From NCBI GenBank assembly GCA_958299035.1, contig CATQJL010000305.1, positions 32,129,733-32,193,732 on the forward strand: DNA of 64,000 bases, given 5' to 3'. Below, one piece after another: positions 37,001-46,789 of the stretch. The DNA is from Cylicocyclus nassatus. Lineage: Eukaryota; Nematoda; Chromadorea; Rhabditida; Strongylidae. The notes under the pieces are model-generated. The model was not told the DNA's origin. It was given only the letters and a program-made list of their open reading frames with translations, and did not search any database. Numbering within the stretch: position 1 is the first letter of the stretch; the number at the start of each line of letters is the position of its first letter. A program made the position numbers and the translations under genes.

Positions 37001-40000
37001 TTCGGGGTCCTGAGCCCCCGAAAATTTCAGGAAGCATACCAAAAAATTTTTCGGAGTGCGTGGCTGACGCCACGCACCTTCATCGAAAAATTTTTTTTGT
37101 CGCGCCTCCCCGAGCCGAAATCCTGGGTACGCCACTGCCTCAAACTTGAGTAATTGAACCAACGGTGACACCTCTGCCAACAGAGTCTTACCTGTGCTCG
37201 ACGTAAGCCCGAAACTGCGTAAAAAGAGTCCGAGCGCCTGCTGAAAGTTCGGTCACCGTTTGCTGGAAGAGATTATTTGACGAGCGCCTGCAAAAAATTC
37301 TCTGTTGCTGCCCGCTAGCAGAACATTAGACAAAGGAAGTACCGCTCGCTGAAGGTTTGGCCACGCCCCAAAATTCTGCTGACCGCTTGCAGAAAAGCGC
37401 GAGTTTGCGGACCGCCTGCCCCCGGCGATTATCTGAGTATGGGGAGGGAGTCGGAAATTTTGATGCAAAAATTTGAAAACGCCGCTACTATAAAATCATT
37501 CAGAACTTTAGTCCGTGAGCTCAGATATGTGGTCATGATCACTACCAGCTCAGATAATCGCCGGGGGCAGGCGGCCATGCGAATTTTGAGCAAGCGGGCA
37601 CCGGAAAATCAGTTCGCTGATTTCTCGCGGTCCGCTTGCAGAAATTTGGAATAATTTTGGCCAATTTTTGCGTACGCTCGGAGAACTATCGCGCTCTTTC
37701 TGTGGATAGGTTGCGGCCCAGTGGCCGCATTTGTGCAAAACTGTTGCGGGCCGCACGGTCCTTTGTGAGGGACCGCACTGCCCAGGGTACCTCCCGTTGA
37801 AAGAAGGTACCCGAAACTTGAGTAATCAAACGATCGATGACACCTCTGCCATAGTCCCACCTTTTCTCGGCGTACGCCCGAAACTGCGTAAAAAGAGTCC
37901 GGGCGCCTGCTAAATGTTTGGCCAGCGCTCGCTGAAACACAATTAATTGCCGAGCGCTTGCAAAAAATGCTGTATTGCTGCCCGCTGGCAGAATATGCGA
38001 GCGTAAAGGAAGTGCCGCCCGCTGGCAGAATATGCGAGCGTAAAGGAAGTGCCGCCCGCTGAAGGTTTGGCCACGCCCCAAAATTCTGCTGACCGCCTGC
38101 AAAAAAGCGCGAGTTTGCGAACCGCCTGCCCCCGGCGATTATCTGAGAGGACGTTTTATATGATAAATAGCTTCAGTCTAACAAATCGATGCAGTCATTA
38201 CTCCTTTCAAGCGACGAAAACATCTTAACACGTGTTTTTACCATAGCTAAATTATTGAACTTTTACCTCAAAGAAAGAATTCCAGAACTCCTCTCCCAAA
38301 AGCGCTTTGCGTATAATGAATGCGGATTTGGAATCAGCGTCATGCTCTATAAGATAGCTTACATTTCATATGGACATGCCACTTCGACCAAGTATCTTTC
38401 CCTTGTGAGAGTATAGACAGCGTATGGGCGAACTTCCATGTTTTGTCACCTCATAACCCTGACTCGAAATCTGAAGGCAAGTAAGTACGTTGCGTAAGTA
38501 CTTCAGAAGCCCCATTTTGCTCATGTGCTTGCTAAGCTAACTCAGGGAACCTAATGATATGTAACAACAAGTAGGAGGATCGTACATTGCCAAGAGGTTA
38601 CTTTTGTGTGCGTGGAAACCCCTGCAAACAAGGGTGAAGTTCTGGCAATGAAAAATTGCCTTGCATATTGATACTGTCTATTGGGTCCTCGCCTTCGCTA
38701 AAGCAAATAAATAAAAATAGAGGATTCGGCGTCTCCAATACTCTCTGCGGACATGCGCCGAACGCACACCACTTCATAGTCAAAGAGGCAATTGTATGCG
38801 TGCGAGCCTACTGCATAACTTGCGGGGGCAGGCGGTTACCAACTCAGTGCTTTTATCCTTCCAGATTACTCTAATACCAATTTACCAGCCCCGGAAGGTA
38901 GAGGGCTTGATTGGCCCAGGGGCGGGTTCAAACAGTCCGATCTGGTCATAACAGCGCCTCATACTACTACGACACTCGTCCCTAGCTAAAGCAAACACAT
39001 AGGCAAAATGGGTTTTTTGATACTCACGCAAACTGCATTTCACAATTAAATCGAGATGAAGTGATAAAACACGGATGTTATGAGTATGTCACGCTGTCTT
39101 CATGATTCTTCCTGTTCCGTTAAAGTTAAGCCGCATGGCGTTCGCTTGCATCCGTCTATACATCTCAAAGCGTCGCTTCTCTCGCAACCGTTACTTTCAT
39201 ACAACTTTCACACTATACGTGTTGCACGCATCCTCATCCCCTCCATGGAAAGGTAAGATGTACTTTTTCGAGGCTTGTTCCCCATATTGGTTTACACAGC
39301 AAGGATCACGGGGAAATGGGAGCCAAGAAACAATATACGAGGAAATTCAAAGGAAGAAAACCTTACAAAGACGGTTTTCATGATTTCGCTTTTGTTGTGC
39401 GCTAATATGAATAGAATCACATAAAATTTGTCCCAATTAAGATCAGGCCGCAACGTTCGAATCGTTGGCACGAAGTCGCACTTGCAACGCCGAGAGTTTA
39501 TGCTGCATACGGGTCGTCAAGCATGGTGCAGAGATGGTAGAGAATGATGGGACAAACAGGCCCTGAACAACCACCTACTGCAAGTTGTGGCGCAGGACAA
39601 TACGTTGTAAACGCCCATCATGTGAATTTCCGCCTAGTGCAAATTGGGACAGACTATTAATAGGTCTAGAAGGGCAAGACCAGAGCCATTGCAGCCGCAT
39701 TGTACTCAGACACAGGGGTGCCAAAATACACGGAAGGCGGTCTGATTCATGGTCTCCAGCGTCAATCTAATAATTTGCTTAGTACTCCTCGCACGCGGAT
39801 AAGTCTTTCCTGCACCTATCCCTTGCTTACGCTGGGTTCATGGGTGTAGGACGATTCGCACGACCGTAATGCTTTCCACACAGGATCATCGCCGCGCGCG
39901 ACACACCCTGCGGCGGCTTTTGCCTAAGCAAAACAGGGGGAGGAAAGGTTTGCGGCGTGCATTACATGTTTAGACAAGTCAAAATCAGGGAGACGCTGGA

Positions 40001-42793
40001 GACCGCCCGTGCGAAAAGACCGTCTCCCTGGGTTCATATACTGGTGCGGAAGTTCCGTAAGAGTTCTGGCACAGTTTCCGCACTCTATTTCCCGGAAATG
40101 TGCTGCATGCGCTGCAGCCGTCCGCATGCGGTTTTGAGCGGCGCAAATCAGCAATTTTCGACTATCTTGAAAGGTGATTGCATATCTTGCCCATTTTCGT
40201 CTCGTTTTTGCACCTCGCTTCTTCTTGTGAAGAAGACAATTCCGAAATTGAAGCGAGGTTCAAAAATGAAGCTTTCCATGTGCTTCGCGCGTCAGCTTTT
40301 TTTTATTACGAGCTGTCTTCAGGAAAGACTGATATTATCTCCACGTGTTCTCTTCTTTGAACCTGGGCATGTTCTTTTCAATCGTTATATAAGATTTTCT
40401 TTATGCCGAAACCAGGTTGATTGGTGGAACCTTATTGACTCAACGTTTCGAACAATTCGTCTTCGTCGGAGTCTGAAAAGGATCGTAGCATTTGCATTCG
40501 TATTTCACTACACCGCCAAACGTCTCGTCAACGCTGCACGTCTAGACCTCCCCTAGTGCAATGTACTGGAAAGCTAAACCAGAGTGTTCACCTTCAGTCC
40601 ACCATAAGACCAGTAGCCCGCACAACTGTGACGGACGCAACTGAGTTCATACTCAGTGTGGCAAACTATATATTGTGTGCGGATGATGACCTTTGAGCAT
40701 TAGAATTGAAGAACACTTGGCTAGTATGAAACGAGGAACTCAAGCATCACCTTTAGGCAAACATAGATTTGAAGCGCACGATGGCACCTCATTCGACGTG
40801 AAATGTATAACACTGGATTTTGAGAATGAGATTGGCGCACGGAAAACACTAGAAGCAGCATGGATATTTTCAAGAGTCCTGCTATGAATAATAAAAATGA
40901 ATGTCTTGTTACGAATGATCTCTTGCCTCTGCTATCATTATGCAAGCTCACATCCGCACACAATATATAGTTTGACACACTGAGTATAAACTCAGTTGCG
41001 TCCGTCACAGTTGTGCGGGCTACTGGTCTTATGGTGGACTGAAGGTGAACACTCTGGTTTAGCTTTCCAGTACGTTGCACTAGGGGAGGTCTAGACGTGC
41101 AGCGTTGACGAGACGTTTGGCGGTGTAGTGAAATAGGAATGCGAATGCTACGATCCTTTTCAGACTGCGACGAAGACGAATTGTTCGAAACGTTGAGTCA
41201 ATAAAGTTCCACCAACCTGGTTTCGGCATAAAGAAAATCTTTTATACTGATAATATCATTACAATTGCGGAAACCGCAAATTTTTCTCATGTTTTGTTGA
41301 GATTGGTTCTTGGGCCCTTCAACCTCTTTTCTTTTCACAACTCATACTGCTTGTTCGTTCGTTCTTGATTACCGTTCCGTTACTGATGAACGAACTCCAA
41401 ACTTGGAGCAATGTGCACGTATGGAAGCGGTGCCTGCTTGTAACAGTTTTCAGCTTGATGTACATAAGAAAATAGCGTTAATTCTTGTACCCCTCTCCAA
41501 GCTTGGAACTTTTCACATCGCGAGAGCAACAAGGTACAAGAATGAGGCGGGATTTAACAAGATATATCATGAAACCGTTAAAGAAAGTTAGAAACTGCTA
41601 CTTCGCGTCGCTCAAAACCGCATGCGGGCGGCTGCAGCACACACCGCAAACGCTGGAACTGTTAGGCAAAAGCCGCCGCAGGGTGTGTCGCCCGCGGTCC
41701 TGTGTGGAAAGTCTTACGGTCGTGCGACTTGCCTCACATCCAAAATGTATCTATCAGATTGTGGATGTGAATAGAATGTTTTCGTAATTGGGGTTTCCAT
41801 TCCTAGCAAAAAGGTTTGATCTTAGGGTTGGGCCAGACTGCGCGGCGTACGCGACGTACGCAGCGTACGCCGCGTATGCTCCTATGATGAAATATACCGA
41901 GCGTACGCTGCGTACGCCGCGTACGCCGCTTCCCCGCGAAGTCTGGCTCAACCCTTACAAATTCATGGATTAGTGTTCCTTATCTTTGCAGTAAGTCATG
42001 GAACGCGACAGAAGCCTACTGAAAGAATGAGAGACATGTTATAGTGTCACGGCAGCTTCATTTTATGTCAGCTATAAACATAAACTTTTTGGTTTCGATC
42101 TCAAGGTTTGAAATGAACCTGGATTATGATTAAGTACGGACTTATAAGTGGTTGAGGCATGACAATTTGCATGGCATCTAGAGCTGCGCGAGGCATGCCT
42201 AAGGTTTGAAAAAACATTTTCTTGTACCATTAGTGCACTGCCATCACAGCGTACTTCACAGCAATGGATGCTGATGTAACCATTACTGTAAGATTCTCTA
42301 CTTGAATTACAATTTGTTTGAAGTCAGAAGTTTACTATAAAGCAGTCTTGAGCCCCCAAAGGTGCTGCAAATACCTGAGAAACTGACTAAATCTCAACCA
42401 CAAAATGCCTTGACTGAACGAGCCGTGGCGGGCCAAAAGGAAAAGTTTTCAATTTTCATTGCCAGTGCATATTCGTTCGATAACCATATCTTTCCCCATG
42501 CCCCATGCATCTCACGTAACCTCAATAAACAACTTCATTTCTTGTTCAGGATAGGAGACTATGAAGAAAAGATTACTCTCCATCAAGCTCCTTTTGTGTG
42601 GAAAATAGGTATGGACTGTACGTGGTTTTGCACGTACAATTTAGCAGTCAACCGTTAGGCAGAACTTGCTGACGGAAGGATGTCCTACCTCTGGCCCAAA
42701 AGACTGATGGCTTTTGGGTCTAAAACCACATGAAGAACTCACCTTCATCCTCAATACGATGTTTACACTATACGGTCTTATGCTAGTTTTCAT
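25028..42793 (-). CDS. CK1-group protein kinase, nine exons, introns full of transposons
   Basis: A Ser/Thr kinase of the nematode-expanded casein kinase 1 group, about 381 aa. Exons on the minus strand, 5' to 3': 42743-42793, 42415-42510, 35580-35676, 28395-28501, 27839-27969, 27681-27794, 25916-25995, 25417-25546, 25028-25367. All eight junctions keep phase and most sites are typical (for example TTTCAG before exon 3). Visible motifs: a degenerate glycine loop (MHGAWGKIW, residues 18-26), lysine 36 in YALAMKIE, catalytic loop HRDIKLTN (126-133), DYG (149-151) in place of DFG, GTPDAYTLPFWSLDAH (163-178) in the activation segment, LPWGRL in the C-lobe. The last 100 residues are a basic Gln/Arg/Lys-rich tail. 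Catalytic K, D, N and D remain, so activity is plausible. ATG follows a TTCTCTTTACAG (42828-42839), a possible trans-splice site. Introns 2 and 3 are about 6.7 and 7.1 kb. Family call is sure; exact exon 1 is less so. Confidence 0.85.
26475..27466. mobile_element. Palindromic mariner-like element (992 bp), family E
   Basis: Ends GGTCGGTTCAAAAGTTCTTT and GGAAAGAGCATTTGAATCGACC (shown in part) with TA flanks. Arms of roughly 290 bp are inverted copies. Related elements are 43967-45000 and, decayed, 21640-22400. It lies in the kinase intron between exons at 27681 and 25995. Confidence 0.85.
28596..28607 (+). repeat. Poly-C tract (12 C)
   Basis: Within kinase intron 3, about 95 bp upstream of the exon at 28395-28501. 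The minus-strand ORF at 28608-28856 beside it has no splice support. Confidence 0.9.
31050..31685. mobile_element. Harbinger-like palindromic MITE (636 bp)
   Basis: Ends GAGTGCCTTCGTACCGCGCC and GGCGCGGTATGAAGGCACCC; TAA on both sides (31047-31049, 31686-31688). Arms contain CAGCAGCCCGTAGC repeats and stay complementary through 'ttcttgctattttaagc'. Confidence 0.85.
32464..33351. mobile_element. Mariner-like element, family D copy 2
   Basis: Ends TTAGGTCTTAAAGAAAGTTC and CTCTTCCTTTAGAACCTAA with intact TA flanks. It splits a tandem-array unit cleanly ('gaccgctttta' then 'tatttcgcagaaatc'), so it arrived after the array formed. Opposite orientation to 14313-15219. Confidence 0.85.
34311..34389. 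repeat. Near-perfect 79-bp palindrome
   Basis: Arms 34311-34341 and 34359-34389 are exact reverse complements (31 bp; the left arm begins TATCAATGTATCTGCCCC). The centre CGACCCGTAGGGTCG is itself nearly symmetric, so only a few bases are unpaired. Formed at the end of the tandem array by an inverted copy of its own unit. Confidence 0.85.
34484..35201. mobile_element. Harbinger-like element with GGGCCGCATGCATTAAG ends
   Basis: Inverted ends GGGCCGCATGCATTAAGATC and AATGCATGCGGCCC, TAA duplicated on both sides. Subterminal CCCCGTCGGGGAGGGGATCG recalls the larger family at 7788 and 17817, so it may be a short relative. 718 bp, in kinase intron 3. Confidence 0.8.
36188..37137. mobile_element. 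hAT-like element inside F1
   Basis: Ends CAGTGG|CGTACCGAGG (left, split by F2) and CCTGGGTACGCCACTG (right). The 8-bp sequence CCTCAAAC is duplicated at 36180-36187 and 37138-37145. An 8-bp duplication with CAGTGGCGTA ends indicates the hAT superfamily. Without F2 it is about 370 bp. Inside are a G11/C14 hairpin (36791-36821) and two GTGGCTGACGCCAC palindromes. Confidence 0.8.
36194..36771. mobile_element. Unassigned TIR element F2, nested in the hAT-like element
   Basis: Ends CTCAGATAATCGCCGGGGGC and CCCCCGGCGATTATCTGAG; GG duplicated on both sides (36192-36193, 36772-36773). It starts only six bases inside the hAT-like element. 578 bp. Confidence 0.8.
37549..38157. mobile_element. Unassigned TIR element F3
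   Basis: Same ends as F2, flanked by AG on both sides (37547-37548, 38158-38159). 609 bp; longer because a 37-bp block (37984-38020) is duplicated in tandem (38021-38057). Confidence 0.8.
39845..41745. mobile_element. Large palindromic element in kinase intron 2
   Basis: Outer arms around 'cgcacgaccgtaa' and 'gacacaccctgcggcggc' (39868-39935 versus 41664-41735) and inner arms 40430-40690 versus 40950-41240 are inverted copies. The inner arms differ at about six positions over 250 bp. The middle parts of the arms have diverged or carry insertions (for example 39935-40100). Spacer about 260 bp. The 199-codon plus ORF at 39957-40556 lies within one arm and is not supported as a gene. Superfamily unknown; no clear target duplication. 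Confidence 0.7.
41825..41954. mobile_element. 130-bp Harbinger-like MITE, copy 1
   Basis: Ends GGGTTGGGCCAGACTGCG and GAAGTCTGGCTCAACCC, TTA on both sides. The interior is a run of GCGTACGC-type palindromes. It differs from the copy at 47085-47214 by one base. Confidence 0.9.
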
Positions 42794-42830
42794 TGCGAAT
42801 AAAGTATTCTTTTCAACAGTTTCGTTGCTG
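42794..42830 (-). promoter_or_regulatory. Possible spliced-leader acceptor upstream of kinase ATG
   Basis: Reading the minus strand, TTCTCTTTACAG ends 34 bases before the kinase ATG. A pyrimidine-rich TTTACAG with no matching upstream donor in view is what nematode trans-splicing uses. It could equally be an ordinary 5' UTR intron end. Confidence 0.4.
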
Positions 42831-43517
42831 TAAAGAGAATGTTCAATGAAGATTATATATACATATACTATGTATTCTTTCAGCTTGATAGGGCTCTGTA
42901 ATCAGAAGATATGCATTTTTGATAAGACTCAAGTCTTGATGTTCGTGAATCTGGGCACAGTTTTGAACGTGTAATACTCTTCTTTAGCCGTACCAAGCTT
43001 GTTAGAAACTTCTACTACTTAAGGTCAGTATGACAGTGCAGACTGGTTTTAGCTAGTTAGCTCAAGCTCAACTCGACTCGAAGGCTGCCGTGGCTCCGAC
43101 AAAATTGAGGTTACCGAAACTTTAGCCCACGTAGTAAAGATTTCTAGCATCTTGATTCAGCTAAAGAAGACAATCACAAGCTGCAGTGACTTCAATCACT
43201 TCGCTTAAATATGTTCTTCAAATTGAAACCGAGTGACTTTGCGTACTAGTATGATTACTAGATTTTCTGCTAGTAGGAACAAGCACAATGAGCGACATCA
43301 GCGTTGTCTTGGCAAAAGAAGGTGCACCACTGGGGTAAAAGCCCTATAAAGCGCAGAGCGATTTTGAAAGCAATCATTTGCTCTTGTCTGTTTTGTTTTC
43401 TTCTTGAGCTTCAAAGTGGTAACCAGTCTGACCGTGCGCGGGTCTCAAATAAATGCGTGCATAAACGCGTGACTTCCGTAAATTGTTGCAAAAGCATCAA
43501 GTCGTTCAGGCCAAACG
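42831..43517. other. Region upstream of the kinase gene
   Basis: No gene seen. Bases 42851-42868 are a TATATATACATATACTA run that could serve as a promoter element for the minus-strand kinase gene; this is inference only. Confidence 0.3.
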
Positions 43518-43529
43518 TGCTTACGCCCA

Positions 43530-46183
43530 CAGGTGCGATAAGGTGAGAATGACTCCTCCAGGGTGAAGGGCGTCACAGTGGTCGCAGTCCTTCCAGGGTG
43601 AAGGGTGTTTCAGTTGATCGAGAAATGATAAAATGCCGACCGGGGGGGGGGGGGAAGGGGAGAAGGCGATGGTGTTTTCTTATGGTGTTTTCTTATTTTC
43701 CAAATCAAAGTTTATCATTTTCTATCATAACTGGTTGTCTTTTTACCAAAATGTGAAGACTGATAGGATTGGAACAACCCTATATGTTTTTAAAAATACC
43801 ATAGAAGATGTGTACACGAGAACATCTGTTTCGGGAAAGAGGTAGACATTTATTAAGCATTTACGAATTTTCAAAAGAAGAAATTCGTAACTTCTGTAGA
43901 TGAACAGCAACGTCAGCATTGAAAAGGTTTTTATAACCATCTTGTCCTCCGCTTTCAGAAAATATATTAGGTCGTTCCGGAAGTAATGTCGCTTTTTGCA
44001 AACGTACGCCACATCTCGTAAGACAAAGATACGTAAGAGATTCTGGTAGCATCTGATGCAGCATTTCATTCTCTTTCTAATGGTTATATAAATACCGCAC
44101 AAAATTGAGCAACCTCTGAAAAAATTGCCAAAATCTGCGACCCACGCTTTTTGAAAAGGTCAAGTTTCACAATTTTTCTAAATTTTTACAACAATCCCTG
44201 GAAGGAGTCCAAGTAATGTGTGGATAGAGCAAACCCTACAGAAAACAGCACAACTCTTTTCTACTTTCCAGAGCCTGTCACAATTTTTGTGCAGATTTTT
44301 TGATGGAACCACCGAATTTTAGCAGACTCGTCTCAGACACAAATGCATCAAACACCAAGAAATCTTCGGATTTTGAAACTTACAAAGATGGATTATGGTT
44401 TTACATTAATTTTACAAAGCAAATGAGCATTTGCCGCTTCAGATTAGCCACTTTCGAAAATTCCGTGTACAGCATGGGGCGCCTTGGAAAACCGGAATTA
44501 TGATGATTTTATCTCGGAAAACTTGATGAATCGGAAGCCAAAAACAACTGATAAAAAGAGGAGAGAATGCTGCGTCGAATGACACCCGAGTTGCTTGCCG
44601 GTTGTTGTTCTGTGAGGTTTGAGTTGACCAAATATGGAATTTGATGGCATTTTAAAATTGATTCCAGAAACTCTAAGAAGCAAGCTAAGGAAAAGAAAAA
44701 AATTACTTTGTGTCCTATATGGTTTGCTCTATTTACCTGTCACTTGTACTTCTTCGGAGATTAAATACAAAAATTTAGAAAAATAGCCGAACTTGACCAT
44801 GGCAAAAACATGAGTCGCAGATTTTGTTAATTTTTCGAGAGATCAATGAAAATTATGCATTGAAATTACAACCATTAGAAAGAGGACGAAATGCTGCATC
44901 GAATGCTTCTAACAACTTCTGTAAGATCTCTTGAAGATCTTGATTCCATGAAATGTGGCGTTCATTTATAAAAAGCGACATTACTTTCGGAACGACCTAA
45001 TATAGAACGTCTGATATCCATTCAAGAAAGTGCAGTGAACGGTTTGCCCAGTGATTTTTGGGGATTTTTGATTTTTTAACATAAAAAACTCATAACTTCT
45101 GCTGATGTACATTTTGTACACCGCGATGGTCACCATTGGAACCGTCTCGTCCTCCGCTTTTAGAAAATATATACTTTGCCTAGGGTTCGTTAAAAAAAGT
45201 GCCGGGTGAAGGGTGTCCTAGTAATCGCTGGAGATTTTCAAGTTTTTAAAATAAAAAATTCATAACTTCTGTAGATGAACATCTTGTACGCCGAGATGGT
45301 CACCATTGGAACCGTCTCGTCCTCCGCTTTCAGAAAATATATACTTTGCCTAGGGTTCGTTAAAAAAAGTGCCGGGTGAAGGGTGGGTGAAACTTTTATA
45401 ATGGGAGTGCTCAAGTACAGGCTTTTTTACCATTGTAAAAAGACGTCTACTTGAGCACTCCCATTATAAAAGTCTCACCACCCTTCACCCGGCACTTTTT
45501 CTAACGAACCCCAGGCAAAGCATATATTTTCTGAAAGCGGAGGACGAGGCGCTTCTAAAAGTGACCATCTCGGCGTACAAGATGTTCATCAACAGAAGTT
45601 ATGAATTGTTCTACGTTAAAAACTCGAAAATCTCCAAAAATCACTATGACACCCTTCACCCAGGCACTTTTTTCAACGGACCCCAGACATAGTATATATT
45701 TTCTGAAAGTGGAGGACGAGACGGTTCCAATGGCCACCACAGCGGCGTACAATATGTTCATTCGCAGAAGTTATGAATTTTTTTATGTTAAAAAATCAAA
45801 AATCCCCAAAAATCACTAGGCAAACCGTTCACTGCACTTTCTTGAATGGATATCAGACGTTCTACATATTTTCTGAAAGCGGAGGATGAGACGGTTCCAA
45901 TGGTGACCATCGAGGCGTACAAGACGTTCAAGTACAGAAGTTATGAATTTTTTTATGTTAAAAACTCGAAAATCTCCAGAAATCATTACTCACACCCGTC
46001 ACCAAGCCCTTTTTTCAACAGACTCCTCCTTTCCTATACATAAACAATTCACGCACAAATATCTTCTTTGCTTAACCTTACCTCACTGTTGATTATTTTT
46101 CTCGGCTTTTGGTGAAGGGGGTCACCTTGGTCCCAGCTCAGGGGTGAAGGGAGGGTGAGAAAATTCTCACACTATCGCACCTG
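43530..46183. mobile_element. hAT-like palindromic element built from tandem units
   Basis: Ends CAGGTGCGATAAGGTGAG and TCACACTATCGCACCTG. The 12-base TGCTTACGCCCA is present on both sides (43518-43529, 46184-46195). Because TG...CA overlaps the ends, this can be read as an 8-bp duplication (CTTACGCC) with CACAGGTGCGATA ends, which fits hAT. Inside, units of about 180 bp ('gtgaagggtg' to 'ctttcagaaaatata') repeat on each side of a centre at about 45432, in opposite orientation. A mariner-like element has inserted at 43967-45000. A G13 tract is at 43642-43654. Confidence 0.75.
43967..45000. mobile_element. Palindromic mariner-like element, family E
   Basis: Ends TTAGGTCGTTCCGGAAGTAA and TTACTTTCGGAACGACCTAA with TA flanks; both arms continue as inverted copies ('tgctgcatcgaatg' / 'catctgatgcagca'). 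It interrupts a tandem unit of the surrounding element: the interrupted sequence is intact at 45836-45880. Confidence 0.9.
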
Positions 46184-46315
46184 TGCTTACGCCCATTACA
46201 AAAGGGTCATTGCATTGCGAGATCGCGCAGCGACTGGAATCGCGTGAGATGCTTCAAGGGCCGGGTATAGATCAAGCGTCATCGCTTCGCTATTCACCCA
46301 ACAGGACTGCTACAA

Positions 46316-46431
46316 TCTCATTGCATTCAGATCGTCTTGCATTTCCGCTGTGATACTTTTCCGACACGATTTAACGCGACTAATTATCACAACCGAAATG
46401 CAAGATGATCAGCATGCAATGAATACGTATC
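46316..46431. mobile_element. Relic of family B interior
   Basis: 'cttgcatttc' and 'gaaatgcaag' blocks with GTGATA/TATCAC form an inverted repeat related to 5117-5240. Termini are missing. The surrounding 46196-46789 contains nothing else I can name. Confidence 0.45.
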
Positions 46432-46789
46432 GTCGAGTCATGTAACTTAATATACGTAGTGCACACTATACACGCTAATTGACGAACTGCAAAACTAGAA
46501 CCTGCTCATTTCCAGTGATTGCTCCTTGTCCTGTTTCTTTTCTTTTTGTTGGTTAATGTCAGTCAGAAGAACACATTTCTACACTTTGTTAAGCTAGAAA
46601 ATGTCTTAGTGGAAAGTTACTAGTATGGGTGCCGTTGTTAATAGGGCTCAGTGTGCAATCTTACATACTAAGTTACAAATGACTCGAGGTTAACAGTTGT
46701 CTCGTTGGGAGAGTCGCGGGGCAATAAAATCGCGTTTTTTCATGCCCGGTCCTTTAGGCCTATGCAAATTGGAGTTCACCTTCGTGTTT

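Larger units (their letters stand above)
35893..37437. mobile_element. Unassigned TIR element F1, interrupted
   Basis: Ends CTCAGATAATCGTTGGGGGC and CCCCCGGCGATTATCTGAG, flanked by TA on both sides. It is split at 36187/37138 by a hAT-like element; rejoined length is about 587 bp, equal to its siblings. Internal blocks include 'ccgcattctcgcgga' and 'gaaactgcgtaaaaagagtc'. No coding capacity was seen: the several 70-130-codon ORFs across 36046-38102 recur with the repeats. Confidence 0.8.
35787..38405. mobile_element. Old inverted-repeat element broken up by later insertions
   Basis: The outer arms, 35787-35891 and 38300-38405, are inverted copies of about 105 bp (left arm begins CAAGGGAAGGATACTCGGTC). 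Between them lie the two independent insertions 35893-37437 and 37549-38157. Without these the core is only about 450 bp. It occupies kinase intron 2. Confidence 0.6.

Noticed and set aside
36046..38102. Several 70-138-codon ORFs in both directions
   Set aside because: They recur with each F-family copy and cross element boundaries, so they are repeat sequence, not genes.
39102..39383. 93-codon plus-strand ORF with a good donor at 39251
   Set aside because: Lies in intron 2 of the kinase on the opposite strand; no second exon and no recognisable composition.
39957..40556. 199-codon plus-strand ORF
   Set aside because: Longest plus ORF outside the LINE, but it is one arm of a large palindrome and its homologous arm is not open.
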